Positions 1-9,172 of a stretch of 34,828 bases of DNA are shown piece after piece. Each line of letters starts with the position of its first letter. The first letter of the stretch is position 1. Source of the DNA: a virus; IMG/VR virus record IMGVR_UViG_3300047300_000239, positions 1-34,828 of that record; one strand, given 5' to 3'. The notes beneath the pieces were generated by a model. That model ran no database searches and was not told the DNA's origin. It worked only from the letters and a program-made list of their open reading frames with translations. The translations under genes and the position numbers were made by a program.

Positions 1-127
1 TCTTGAGCCGCAGTTGAATTCAAAATTAAATAATAAGCGGCACTAGGCAATGAAGCATGATAAACACCCCATGATTCAACTGCACTTCTGCGTTTTACTA
101 TCACCATTTTTGGCGCAACACCAAGGC
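1..127. repeat. Terminal direct repeat, left copy (circular join)
   Basis: This stretch is identical to 34702-34828. A 127-base exact overlap is the size left by de Bruijn assemblers run at k=127 when a contig closes on itself. The tail-fibre frame also continues through it, so it most likely marks a circular or circularly permuted genome and not a biological terminal repeat. Confidence 0.95.
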
Positions 128-1907
128 TATGACCGACAGTAGCTCCGTTTGTGCCATTTCCAGTCCAAGTCACCACGCTAAAGCCTTGCGTAGCACCAGC
201 ACTCACCGTTGATGTGATTGAGCCAGATGTGTTGGATACAGCAGTGCCGCCAGCTTTCCATTGCCAGCCGACATAGGTATATCCATTGGTGTGAATATCA
301 GTAGTTGATGTAAATCCATCAGCGTTAAATGTTGGCGGATTTGTTAGCGTTGATTCAGCATTTGTTAAGTTAGTTTGAAGCAGTTTACTTGCGCCACGCA
401 CAGAATCCACGTTACTGTGACCTTGTGCATTGCTTCTTGCTTTGAACCAAAGAAAATCAGGTTGAAAACTAATTCCATTAACTGCGTTCGATACAGTGAC
501 GTTGCCACTTGTTCCAGTAAACAAACTAGCCGCCATGTAATTAGCACCATTGCTAATAGTTGGCATTGGCAAGTTCTGCGTGTTCAGTGCAACAAAGCCT
601 GTTGGTGGTGTGTAGCTGAATGGCTGTTGACCAAAGTTAATAGAACAATTGTTTGGAGTTCCGCTTGTTCTTCCTGACATAGCAAAGAAGTATGGCCCAC
701 TTGTTAATCCAGAAAATGCTGTTCCTTGACTAACATTGTTTTTGTAAAAAGTTAAAGTTCCATTATCAGCATCAAAAGCACATCCAATAACATCACCTGT
801 AGTATACGAAGACCCATACGCAACATTTGAACCGTTGTTATATTTTCCACCAGTAAAATAATATCCCCATGACCACGCATTATTTCCAACTGCCGCCCCA
901 CCAGAATCAGCCGCAGTTGCTATTCCAAATGAAGATTCTGTACCAACAGCAGTTACAGTCATTTCTGCATACCATTTACCAGAAGTTACTCCAATAGTTG
1001 AAATTGAATATTTATCTCCAGCATTAGTACGCAAATTGCCATCAAGTAAAGTAGATTTAACAGCAGTAACTGGATTCAACACTGCATAGTTGCTACTTGT
1101 CGCCCCTACAGTTGGTACATCCAACATCGAGTCATATGTCACGCCAGCAGTCACGCTGATGTTGTTGGGTGTCCAGTTGTTGCCGTTGCCTGAGTAGTCC
1201 TTGCCAATGGTGGTCGCTGTCGCTCCCGAGTTGTCGCTGAAGTTCAGATAGAAGCCGTTTGTGCCGTATGTACCAGCGTACTTCTTTGGCTTCCACACGC
1301 CAGTCAGAGTGTCTGTTTCACCGAAGCTAGATGGTGTCAGGGCTTGACCGTCAATGAAGTTGACCTCGGTTAGGTAACCGTCGAACAGCGCAGACGATGT
1401 GTATCCGAGGCGACCAATGTAAGTCGCCACGTTGTTGTTCATCTGAATGCTGGTGTTTTGCGGAGGATATGTGGCTGTGCCAAACGCCGTGACTTGCACC
1501 CCATTGATATACAACTTAATTCGATTTGAAGATGTAGCCTGTGTTGTATCAATTGCATAGACAACGTGATACCACGCAGACGGGTCACGAAATACTTGCG
1601 TTGTGTTCAAATCAAAAACAGTAGCCCCTCCAGATGTACCCACTAAATCAAGGGTTCCAGATGAAAAGGACATGCCAAATGCGTCATTGAACCCTGCTGC
1701 CGTGTTTGCTGAAAATAAATAACCTGTTCCGCCAGTAGTCGCACCAAGTTTCACCCACATGGAAAACGTCATGATCTGACGATTCGTTGCACTCGCAGGC
1801 GTCCGATTCAAATAAGCACTCGCACTTGAACGCAAACGCACACTACGGCTGATTTGATAGCCATCATCGCCAGCAGCAATTAAAGGAATTGAGTTAATTA
1901 CACTCAT
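1..1907 (-). CDS. LamG/SPRY tail fibre protein, N-terminal 636 codons (continues at 34701)
   Basis: This is the 5' part of a 787-residue tail protein whose gene crosses the circular join and ends at 34245. Its ATG at 1907 overlaps the stop of the preceding fibre gene (ATGA), so translation is probably coupled. Residues about 15-215 look like a LamG/ConA-like beta-sandwich (MTFSMWVKLG, WYHVVYAID, RIKLYINGVQV, GYLTEVNFIDGQ). Residues about 300-425 look like a SPRY domain (GKWYAEMTV, FGIATA, GDVIGCAFDADNGTLTFYKN). The part after about 450 resembles the repeat often annotated DUF7483 in phage tail proteins (QPDFLWFKARS, YVGWQWK). Such domains usually bind carbohydrate or protein ligands, so a receptor-binding role at the fibre tip is the best inference. 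The 480-1130 stretch is visibly richer in A+T than 1130-1500. Confidence 0.85.
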   Translation of the reverse strand, partial: MSVINSIPLIAAGDDGYQISRSVRLRSSASAYLNRTPASATNRQIMTFSMWVKLGATTGGTGYLFSANTAAGFNDAFGMSFSSGTLDLVGTSGGATVFDLNTTQVFRDPSAWYHVVYAIDTTQATSSNRIKLYINGVQVTAFGTATYPPQNTSIQMNNNVATYIGRLGYTSSALFDGYLTEVNFIDGQALTPSSFGETDTLTGVWKPKKYAGTYGTNGFYLNFSDNSGATATTIGKDYSGNGNNWTPNNISVTAGVTYDSMLDVPTVGATSSNYAVLNPVTAVKSTLLDGNLRTNAGDKYSISTIGVTSGKWYAEMTVTAVGTESSFGIATAADSGGAAVGNNAWSWGYYFTGGKYNNGSNVAYGSSYTTGDVIGCAFDADNGTLTFYKNNVSQGTAFSGLTSGPYFFAMSGRTSGTPNNCSINFGQQPFSYTPPTGFVALNTQNLPMPTISNGANYMAASLFTGTSGNVTVSNAVNGISFQPDFLWFKARSNAQGHSNVDSVRGASKLLQTNLTNAESTLTNPPTFNADGFTSTTDIHTNGYTYVGWQWKAGGTAVSNTSGSITSTVSAGATQGFSVVTWTGNGTNGATVGHSLGVAPKMVIVKRRSAVESWGVYHASLPSAAYYLILNSTAAQ

Positions 1908-3373
1908 TTCACATCTGCCATCAAACGTGCTGTGATGCGTGTTGTACTCTCAACGTAGTAGCAAAGAACATCAACAGCAGAAGCTGTGGTTGTCAATGTA
2001 GGTGCAGTACCCTGTGGAAACTTAAAGTAACTGCCATACGCCAATGTGCGTGAACCTGTGCCATCTTGCGCTATTCGGATAACACCAGATTGACCAGCAG
2101 TAAGGTTGGTTGGGTTAGCCAATGTACGGTTGCCGCCCAGGGTAACGCTGAAGTTGTTGGCAGCGGCAAAGTCTGGCGTGATAGTCGTACCATCAGTCAG
2201 TGTCGATACAGCACCTCGCTGTGCAACAGTAAATGTTTGAACAACATCTAACTTTGCTGTGTCAGCATCGTAGGCTTGAACATCTGTGCCAATCACCAAG
2301 CCAAGATTAGATCTGACAGTAGCCGCTGATGCAGTCAACTCTGACAAATTATTTGCTGTCAGCAAGTATGAAGCACCAGACACATAAGCAGCCACCCAAG
2401 CACTACCTGTGTACAGTCGCATCTCAGGTACTGTCGTGTTGTAGTACAAAGCGCCAGCAATAAGTGCATTGCCATCATTGTCTACAGTTGGATTGCTTGA
2501 CTTTGATCCAAGGTAGCGATCATCAAAGCTGTCGTATGCCGCCAAGGTTGCATCTCGTGCGGCTTCTGCGGCAGTCTGTGCGCTACTTGCATTTGTTGCT
2601 GCGGTGCTGGCAGTGCTTGCACTGGTTGATGCTGAACTTGCAGAGCTTGAAGCAGAAGATGCAGATGTTGCTGCCGCTGATGCAGAAGCCGCTGCCGCTG
2701 CCGCACTTGATGCCGCTGATGCAGCATTGATAACCAAATCCCATTTGGCAACATCTGTATTGCTGGAGATTGGCGTAGTACCAGTTGATGTATGCGCTGT
2801 ATTACAACGATACACATTGCTGTTGCTAGAGTCTTTGACCAAGTCACGCACTAAGTATGCTGTACCTGATGCCCAATCTCCACGCCAGTTACCAATGTCT
2901 TCACCAACAGTAGGATTGCCCAGGCTGTCAAAAGCCAGTGTCTTACCAGCACGACTGGTCTTGCTTGGCAATACCATGTTGATGTCGGTAGGATCAGTAA
3001 CAGGAGCTTTCAGTCCACGCTCTGCTTTCTCATCAGTCTGCTGGCTGAAGATAACCAAGCTGTCAAACTCATCATTCAAAGAGTTGGCAAACAAGTCACC
3101 ACCAGTCACAAAGTCTGTGGCTCTTTCAATTGCTCTATTACCAACCAGCGTGATGTTATTTGCTGATGTTGCCGCAGTTACCAGAGTAACTGAACCAGTG
3201 CCATTGCTGTTGATCGTGACTGTGTAATCAGTTGTCAGTGTCAGCAATGTGCTGTCTTTATAAACAGCAATGTCAGTATTAGCCAGAATTTCAAAGCTGA
3301 AGCTATATGGCCCAACTCCAGCAGAGCCAGTGTATACAACTCTACGAGTTACGTCAGAAATAGGGTACGCCAT
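1904..3373 (-). CDS. Tail fibre, T7 gp17-like N-terminal anchor
   Basis: 489 residues. The start (MAYPISDVTRRVVYTG, then YSFSFEILANTDIAVY, then TTDYTVTINSNGTGSVTL) is the typical N-terminal domain of T7 gp17-type fibres, which anchors the fibre to the tail. Residues about 215-275 are almost pure Ala/Ser with scattered Thr, a probable trimeric coiled-coil shaft. The C-terminal third is beta-rich (VTLGGNRTL) and lacks a recognisable receptor domain. The gene overlaps the next one by 4 bases. The likely reading is that this protein forms the tail-proximal rod and the following LamG/SPRY protein supplies the distal adhesin. Antisense frames over the Ala/Ser repeat are artefacts. Confidence 0.9.
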   Translation of the reverse strand: MAYPISDVTRRVVYTGSAGVGPYSFSFEILANTDIAVYKDSTLLTLTTDYTVTINSNGTGSVTLVTAATSANNITLVGNRAIERATDFVTGGDLFANSLNDEFDSLVIFSQQTDEKAERGLKAPVTDPTDINMVLPSKTSRAGKTLAFDSLGNPTVGEDIGNWRGDWASGTAYLVRDLVKDSSNSNVYRCNTAHTSTGTTPISSNTDVAKWDLVINAASAASSAAAAAASASAAATSASSASSSASSASTSASTASTAATNASSAQTAAEAARDATLAAYDSFDDRYLGSKSSNPTVDNDGNALIAGALYYNTTVPEMRLYTGSAWVAAYVSGASYLLTANNLSELTASAATVRSNLGLVIGTDVQAYDADTAKLDVVQTFTVAQRGAVSTLTDGTTITPDFAAANNFSVTLGGNRTLANPTNLTAGQSGVIRIAQDGTGSRTLAYGSYFKFPQGTAPTLTTTASAVDVLCYYVESTTRITARLMADVK

Positions 3374-6327
3374 TATTTAGCTCCTTGTCCAAATTCTTTA
3401 AGTTTTTGTGCTTTGTCTGCAATGCGTTGCTTGATGTCTGCTCCGTAGATACTTTCTTCAATCAGCATCTTCTTGGCAACTTCAAATTCATCAGAGAATG
3501 CTTTCTTTAAATAATCCTGATAAACAATCAAATCACTTTTGTTGTTATCTTTTTTAAGATTATTTATAGCAGCTTGAATCTTTTTCTCAAGTCCAAGTTT
3601 GTCATTTGCAATTCGCAACATCTCATTGTATTCTTCAGTAGTCAACTTGGTGCTTGTAGAGATGCCAGTGTCTTTGTCTTGCATACCAACTTGTCTAGAT
3701 GGCATACTGATATTTGCATTCAGTTGGATAAGTGCCTGATCAACATCAGACATTTTTCCTTCCTTCATACGCAATGGTGACCATGTGTATTCGTGAGGAA
3801 CTGTCTCACCCCAGATATTGAGCATAGGTGGCAGATCTTCAGACAAACCAGGTGTCTCGGACTTCCACTTGTTGACAGCGTCCATCAAGCCTTTAATACC
3901 AGCAGGCAAGTTGGGATCTGCTTGGTAGTCTCTACGCAATGGATCAATCTTTTCTTTGGTGCTAGTCACCAGACCAGACAATGGTTCAATTGCTTTGATC
4001 GTAGTAGTTGTACCAATCTTGGCAATTCCATTCAGAATCTCAACCAAGTGCTGTCTGCTGTTTGGAACATTGCCACCAAGCAATGATGTGATATTGCTGA
4101 CTCCAGTCAAGAATGGGTGTTCCAACATGTAGTTGGCTACACCAAAGACCAGACCGCCAGCCAACGCATTGACACGACCATCATCCTCTTCATATCGTGC
4201 ATAGTCCACATAGTCAGCAGACATGCCCATCAAAGCACCAATAGGCTCCATGCCTTGATAACTCACATAAACTTTACCCGCATAGTCACCAGAACCAAAT
4301 CTGACCATGCCTGGGAATTGAGAGAAGTCTTGACGCACATCTTCTGTGATGCCACTGACATCAAACACAAAGCTGTATGGTTGCCAGCCTTGGCGCTCCA
4401 TGGCTTGGCGTGTACCTTTGTCGCCAGGGCCAGAACCTGTGATTGCGCCATTGGTAGCCATTTGACTAAAGCCATAGATAGCTGCACTTCCAAGACCAAC
4501 TTTGGTCATAGCCATATCAGCTTCTTTACCACCTTGTTTCATGGCAGTCCAAAATGAATTGGTGAATGGAGCCAATGGCGTACGAGATACAACTTCACCC
4601 ATCACATTGACAGGCGTTGCAATAAATGGCATCTGAGTACGCAATGCAAAACCAGTCGCACTATTTGGTGTCATAGCTGATTGCAATTGACCAGCAGTGC
4701 CTTCAAGCTTTTGCGTGAATGTTCCAGTCTCTGCTAATCCAGCAACATAATCTGGTGGCTCCAACAAGAATTGATCAATTGCATTTGTCTTTGCTTTAAG
4801 TGCATCTGAAACAGAAGCACCAGATTTCAATGCATCATCAAATGTTTTGATACCAAGACGAGTTGATTCGGCAGCCAATTCATAGGTGTAATTAACACCT
4901 TTGAAAAACTCATCCGCTGACATCAATGAACGACCAGGGAATGTGGTCACATAATTAATTGCCTTCATACCAGTAGACAGCAATGAGCCATCTGCTTTAT
5001 AGTTAAACAATTCCATGCGTGACTGTTGTCTGGCAATCTTGGTTGGATCAGACCAGCCTTTTGGAACACCATTGACAAACGCATGAGACATTAGTTCCCA
5101 TCCATTTTTAACGGCTGTAGTTGTTGATGCCAGCATAGTTGGCACTTCCAACAATTGGTATCTATCATCACCTCCAAGACCAATGCCTTGACGCAATGTT
5201 CCTACTCCTGAAGCAATGGCACGTTCAGTCATGCGCCATGGCAAGAACACAGTATTGCTCAAAGCATTTTTCAGATGTGTGCCAGGTCGAGACAAAATGC
5301 CATTCACATAGACAGTAAACAACTTTTCCCAAGGGTTGCCTTGAGCCATGCTCTTGATGAGATCTGCTTTGCCCTGTGGAGTCTTGACATCCAAATAGGC
5401 TTGAGCAAACTTCACAATGTCTGTCTCATTGCCAAAGTTTTCAATGATGGTTGAAATGTCAACAGCACCATCACGAGGCATACGCATCACAGCCAAAGAC
5501 TGAGCGACATTGGTTTGATAGCCTTTGACGCTTTGCTGAAGCAGATTGTGAAAGTGAATGGTTTGAGCCATCTCTGCCAACTCAGTTGGTTTTGCAGTAC
5601 CATTTGCAACTTTTACCGCCAACCTATCCAAATGCTTGGCGCTGGCAACCATGGCATTCAATGCTTTGTAGGTATTCTCTGGGCTGACTTCAAGCTTACC
5701 GCTTGTGATGTCATCAATAAATTTAGAACCTATACCAGAACTTTCAGCGGCTGTACGCACATCATCAAATGTGATTGTCTGGGTCTTAATGCCAGACATC
5801 TTGTTCATGGTTTCAATGGTTGACTTGATGTCTTCCGTTGTCTCCATCTTTGGCAGATTAAATACTGTCTCTGGAGGCACTTCTGTGGCTGGATCTGTGA
5901 CAGCACGAATCTTTTGCACTTCAGCACGTTGGCTTGTAAATGCTTCTGGCGTAATTTCTGGTTGTTTATTTGCTTCTATTTTTGCAGCAATATTTACTTT
6001 TCTTACTTCTTTTTTAGTTGTTGCAACCCCAGCATTGATTGCGGCTTTGGTAGTGTCTTCCACCGCAGCGGCAGTGGCAGCTTGAGGTGTGATGGGAGCA
6101 ACAGGAGGCTTGCGAATCTCAACATTCTTGAGCTTCTTCAGTACCTCGCCAATCAGTTCACCACGACCACCAGCAACTTGAATACCTTCTTCAGATGGCA
6201 TTGGAGCCGCAGGCATGTCAATAGCTTTTTCTGGCACAGGAGCATCAGCCAATTGCTCTCGTTGTTGTTCGTCAACGAGTCCTTGATTCATCTGATCAAG
6301 TTTGAGATCAAGTTGCTGAATCGCCAT
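3373..6327 (-). CDS. Large internal virion / ejection protein (gp16-like position)
   Basis: 984 residues, the largest protein of the genome. The first 110 or so residues are Pro/Ala/Lys-rich and probably flexible. The middle and C-terminal parts are helical with several hydrophobic stretches (GLGSAAIYGFSQMATNG, LAGGLVFGVANYML). The C-terminus is charged and coiled-coil-like (KKIQAAINNLKK). Its place as the last internal protein before the fibre gene and its size match T7 gp16, which is ejected into the host envelope. No lytic transglycosylase motif is visible at the N-terminus, unlike T7 gp16, so only the role and not homology is inferred. It abuts both neighbours with stop/start overlaps. 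Confidence 0.65.
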   Translation of the reverse strand: MAIQQLDLKLDQMNQGLVDEQQREQLADAPVPEKAIDMPAAPMPSEEGIQVAGGRGELIGEVLKKLKNVEIRKPPVAPITPQAATAAAVEDTTKAAINAGVATTKKEVRKVNIAAKIEANKQPEITPEAFTSQRAEVQKIRAVTDPATEVPPETVFNLPKMETTEDIKSTIETMNKMSGIKTQTITFDDVRTAAESSGIGSKFIDDITSGKLEVSPENTYKALNAMVASAKHLDRLAVKVANGTAKPTELAEMAQTIHFHNLLQQSVKGYQTNVAQSLAVMRMPRDGAVDISTIIENFGNETDIVKFAQAYLDVKTPQGKADLIKSMAQGNPWEKLFTVYVNGILSRPGTHLKNALSNTVFLPWRMTERAIASGVGTLRQGIGLGGDDRYQLLEVPTMLASTTTAVKNGWELMSHAFVNGVPKGWSDPTKIARQQSRMELFNYKADGSLLSTGMKAINYVTTFPGRSLMSADEFFKGVNYTYELAAESTRLGIKTFDDALKSGASVSDALKAKTNAIDQFLLEPPDYVAGLAETGTFTQKLEGTAGQLQSAMTPNSATGFALRTQMPFIATPVNVMGEVVSRTPLAPFTNSFWTAMKQGGKEADMAMTKVGLGSAAIYGFSQMATNGAITGSGPGDKGTRQAMERQGWQPYSFVFDVSGITEDVRQDFSQFPGMVRFGSGDYAGKVYVSYQGMEPIGALMGMSADYVDYARYEEDDGRVNALAGGLVFGVANYMLEHPFLTGVSNITSLLGGNVPNSRQHLVEILNGIAKIGTTTTIKAIEPLSGLVTSTKEKIDPLRRDYQADPNLPAGIKGLMDAVNKWKSETPGLSEDLPPMLNIWGETVPHEYTWSPLRMKEGKMSDVDQALIQLNANISMPSRQVGMQDKDTGISTSTKLTTEEYNEMLRIANDKLGLEKKIQAAINNLKKDNNKSDLIVYQDYLKKAFSDEFEVAKKMLIEESIYGADIKQRIADKAQKLKEFGQGAK

Positions 6328-6911
6328 TATTTTGCTTCCTTAACCAATGACTTGGCTTTCTTGACTACCTTCTTGCCGACATCCTTTGCCGCTTGTGCGC
6401 CTGGAAGAGCATTGATAGCACCAACAGCAGTCTCAATTCCAGCCGACACAAGATCACCACGCTCGGCAGATTCGATGCCTTCTTGAACTGCCAAAACACC
6501 CTCTTCAGTGTACATTGGAAGCATGGCTGCGCCAATAGCTACTTTAAACCCAGGCAAGTTTGCCAAGGCATCTACAAGACCCATGGTTGCTGGAAAGTTA
6601 CTACTAGGGCCACCAATGAAAGATTGAGCATTTTGACGAGCTTTGTAGCGGTCTACACCAAGGCTTTCTAAAACTGATTGCAGTTTGTCAGCAGCTTGCT
6701 GGCGCATGGTTGGATCAAAGGACTTCATCTCAGCCTGAACTTCGCCAGAAAAGGCAGACTCAGGCAATCCACGAGATCCAGCTTCAGCAACCAACACATC
6801 ACCAGGCTGGCTAGTACCAGGCATTTGTTCTGGTGCTTGCTCAACAATAGGATCAGGCGCTGGGTAGAACACGCTATCCCAGTCTTTGCGGAGTTCTCGC
6901 TCTAGACTCAT
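6327..6911 (-). CDS. Internal virion-associated protein, unknown
   Basis: 194 residues with no family I recognise. The N-terminal third is acidic and Pro/Gln-rich (PAPDPIVEQAPEQMPG). The centre holds a Gly/Ala-rich hydrophobic stretch (ALANLPGFKVAIGAAMLP), and the last 20 residues are Lys-rich. It lies between two proteins placed like the T7 internal core and overlaps the upstream gene by 4 bases. A minor virion component or ejection protein is a reasonable guess from position alone. Confidence 0.6.
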   Translation of the reverse strand: MSLERELRKDWDSVFYPAPDPIVEQAPEQMPGTSQPGDVLVAEAGSRGLPESAFSGEVQAEMKSFDPTMRQQAADKLQSVLESLGVDRYKARQNAQSFIGGPSSNFPATMGLVDALANLPGFKVAIGAAMLPMYTEEGVLAVQEGIESAERGDLVSAGIETAVGAINALPGAQAAKDVGKKVVKKAKSLVKEAK

Positions 6912-8584
6912 AGGTTGTCCTTGTATTGTTTCTTGAAGCCATTGATGCGCTTTTTATCATCGTCAGTCAATCCTTGAATTGCTGATGGATCAACCTGATC
7001 AATAGGCAAATTAGGCTTCTTGGCTTTTGGATTCTTTTCAAAAATCTTGTTGTAGTTCTCTACAGCTTGGTTGCGGCTTTCAGCTTTGTCTTTGTAGATC
7101 TTGTCACCGTTGTATCTTTTGATTGCAGATTCCACAGCTTCATTTGAATTCTGATAGCGCAAAACACCATTTGCACCAGGAATCTTCTTATTCAATTCAT
7201 CAGTGTAGATTTTTGTTAGATCAACTCTTTTTTGTAATTTGTCACTTGGATTTTGAACAAGGTCTGACAAAATTCCAGACTCACGATTAATCAGATCCAA
7301 TGCCGCACGAGATTGAGTATCTACGGTTGATCTTGCAAGAGACTCAAACTCACTGCGACTCATCTTGCTTGCAAATGGAACAAGTTCATTTATAGAAGTA
7401 ATCCGTCCATTTTTAATGTTGTCATAGAGTTGCATGGACAACATAGGATTTGGTTGAGCTTCTTTAGGCTTGAGCAAATCTTGTGCTTGAGACAAAGTCA
7501 TTTCACCAAACATCACCAGCTCATTGATGATTTGCTTCTTACGAGCACTGCTAGTACCAGACTGCAAAAACTCAATGGTCAAATTGTTGGCTGCTACTTT
7601 ATTTGCAGCTTTTTGTTTTTCTTTTTCAATTCTGTTCAATGACTCAGCATCAGCAACAGCTTTGATCTGCTGGGTTCTGATCTTGATTTTTGTATCTTCA
7701 TCAAGACCTTTGTAGATGCCAGTTAACTCACCAACATCACCCTTGTTCAACTTCTCAGCGGCAGCGCCAGCAGTAGGAGCAAACTTTGGATCAGACAGCT
7801 TTGCCAACACAGCGCCAACTTTTGCATCATTGACAATCTTGTACGCCTCAATTGCATACTTGTTGCCGCCAGCAAGAACAATGCTTGTTCTATTTGTAAA
7901 CGGCTGAATGATGTTTTGCAGGATTTCTTCAAGGTTGTTGGAGTCCATGCCAACTGCTGTATATGTCTTGATGACATTCTCAATGACTGGCTTCAAAGTC
8001 ATCAGAGCCTTTTCTTGCTCTGCTGTGTAGAAAGCCTGTCTATTGCGTTCATCAATCTTTAGTGCCTGGGCATAGGCAGTGTGACCAACGGTTGCCATTG
8101 ATGCACGGAACTTGATGGATGTTTCTGGATCAAGAGCCGTCAATACGCTGACTGTGCCATCAATGTCATCACGCAAATCTGCTTGCAACTTGACTGGGTC
8201 AACTTCACCACCAGCTTCCATCTCAGCAAGACGAGTTGACAATCGGTTCTGGAAATTGATTTGCAACTCATTGCCCAAAATATGAGCAGATGCTTTGTTG
8301 TAAGTTTCAGTAAACGCAGTGCCAGCACCTTGAACAACAGGCATCACGCCAGTACTCTTGGCTACATCCAATTGTTCTTTTGTTGGCGGGAAATCAACAG
8401 CGTATTTAAGACCAGCCTTCTGTGCCTCAGTGAATGCTTGTTGATTCAAGAATGAGGTCATGCGATCTAACTGGCTTCCAAGATCAGCATAGCCTTGAGC
8501 CTGTGCTTGTTGCAAGGCTGTAGACAGGCGTGGCAGATCAGCGTACTGAGCGCCTAGATTTTCGTAACGTGGTAAATCAGCCAT
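6908..8584 (-). CDS. Internal virion protein (gp15-like position)
   Basis: 558 residues, almost wholly helical and rich in Gln, Ala, Lys and Asp, with no signal peptide or clear membrane segment. Recognisable pieces are ETYNKASAHILGNELQINF near the N-terminus and a Lys-rich tail. Size, composition and place between the gp14-like and gp16-like genes match the second internal core protein of T7-like phages, which form the ejection channel. I see no catalytic motif. The start at 8584 follows directly on the upstream stop at 8585. Confidence 0.65.
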   Translation of the reverse strand: MADLPRYENLGAQYADLPRLSTALQQAQAQGYADLGSQLDRMTSFLNQQAFTEAQKAGLKYAVDFPPTKEQLDVAKSTGVMPVVQGAGTAFTETYNKASAHILGNELQINFQNRLSTRLAEMEAGGEVDPVKLQADLRDDIDGTVSVLTALDPETSIKFRASMATVGHTAYAQALKIDERNRQAFYTAEQEKALMTLKPVIENVIKTYTAVGMDSNNLEEILQNIIQPFTNRTSIVLAGGNKYAIEAYKIVNDAKVGAVLAKLSDPKFAPTAGAAAEKLNKGDVGELTGIYKGLDEDTKIKIRTQQIKAVADAESLNRIEKEKQKAANKVAANNLTIEFLQSGTSSARKKQIINELVMFGEMTLSQAQDLLKPKEAQPNPMLSMQLYDNIKNGRITSINELVPFASKMSRSEFESLARSTVDTQSRAALDLINRESGILSDLVQNPSDKLQKRVDLTKIYTDELNKKIPGANGVLRYQNSNEAVESAIKRYNGDKIYKDKAESRNQAVENYNKIFEKNPKAKKPNLPIDQVDPSAIQGLTDDDKKRINGFKKQYKDNL

Positions 8585-9172
8585 TTATAACCCACCCTTA
8601 CTTGATCTAAATAATTTGAGTCCAAGTGGCTCAACGACTTGCGTTCTAATACCACGACCACCACCCATGTAATCTAAATTCCCTGTGCTTGGCATGATGT
8701 TCGCATCGCCAGATGTTGTTGCAGATGGTGTCTTGACTTGCTGATATTGAGCGTAAGCCATACCAGCCTGACCAAACGCTTTGAACAAGCCCATGGATTC
8801 TGTGGTGTCAGCGGCAGCATACAAAGCCTGTGATTGAGCCAAGCCACCAGCCAATGCAAGTTCAGCATTCTCTTTGCTGATCTGCATCTCTCTGCCAGCT
8901 TTCATTGCATTGAACTGATCAAGCGTCATTGGACTGCCAGTCATTGGATCAATGCCACCAGCCGCAGCTCTGGCACGAATTGTTGCTGACAAACGCAACT
9001 GGCGCTCAAGGATCTGATTGGCTTGCATGCTGTAGTTCAAGGCATTTTGACGACCTTGCAACTCAGCTTGCTGGGCTTGGATGCGGTATGCAGAAGCCTG
9101 TGTAGATGCGCCTTGAATTGTTGATACAGCACTTGCGGCTGCTGATACTGCGGCTACTACTGCGTATGACAT
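8585..9172 (-). CDS. Internal virion protein (gp14-like)
   Basis: 195 residues. The N-terminus is small-residue-rich and hydrophobic (MSYAVVAAVSAAASAVSTIQG). An Ala/Gln-rich helix follows (QQAELQGRQNALNYSMQ), then LSATIRARAAAGGIDPMTGSP. This pattern is typical of podovirus internal virion protein B/gp14 relatives, ejected proteins that insert in the outer membrane. The gene overlaps the end of tail tubular protein B by one base. The C-terminal 40 residues are Gly-rich and less ordered. Confidence 0.75.
   Translation of the reverse strand: MSYAVVAAVSAAASAVSTIQGASTQASAYRIQAQQAELQGRQNALNYSMQANQILERQLRLSATIRARAAAGGIDPMTGSPMTLDQFNAMKAGREMQISKENAELALAGGLAQSQALYAAADTTESMGLFKAFGQAGMAYAQYQQVKTPSATTSGDANIMPSTGNLDYMGGGRGIRTQVVEPLGLKLFRSSKGGL

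Noticed and set aside
1-127. Biological direct terminal repeats of the virion DNA
   Set aside because: The repeat lies inside a coding frame that continues smoothly across the join and has a length equal to a common assembly k-mer.
365-677. Short frames in both directions within the left 1.9 kb
   Set aside because: They lie inside the tail-fibre gene that runs on the minus strand from 1907 across the circular join.
2464-3227. Long plus-strand and alternative minus-strand frames over the fibre shaft
   Set aside because: They are Leu/Ala-rich shadows of the Ala/Ser repeat of the fibre gene.
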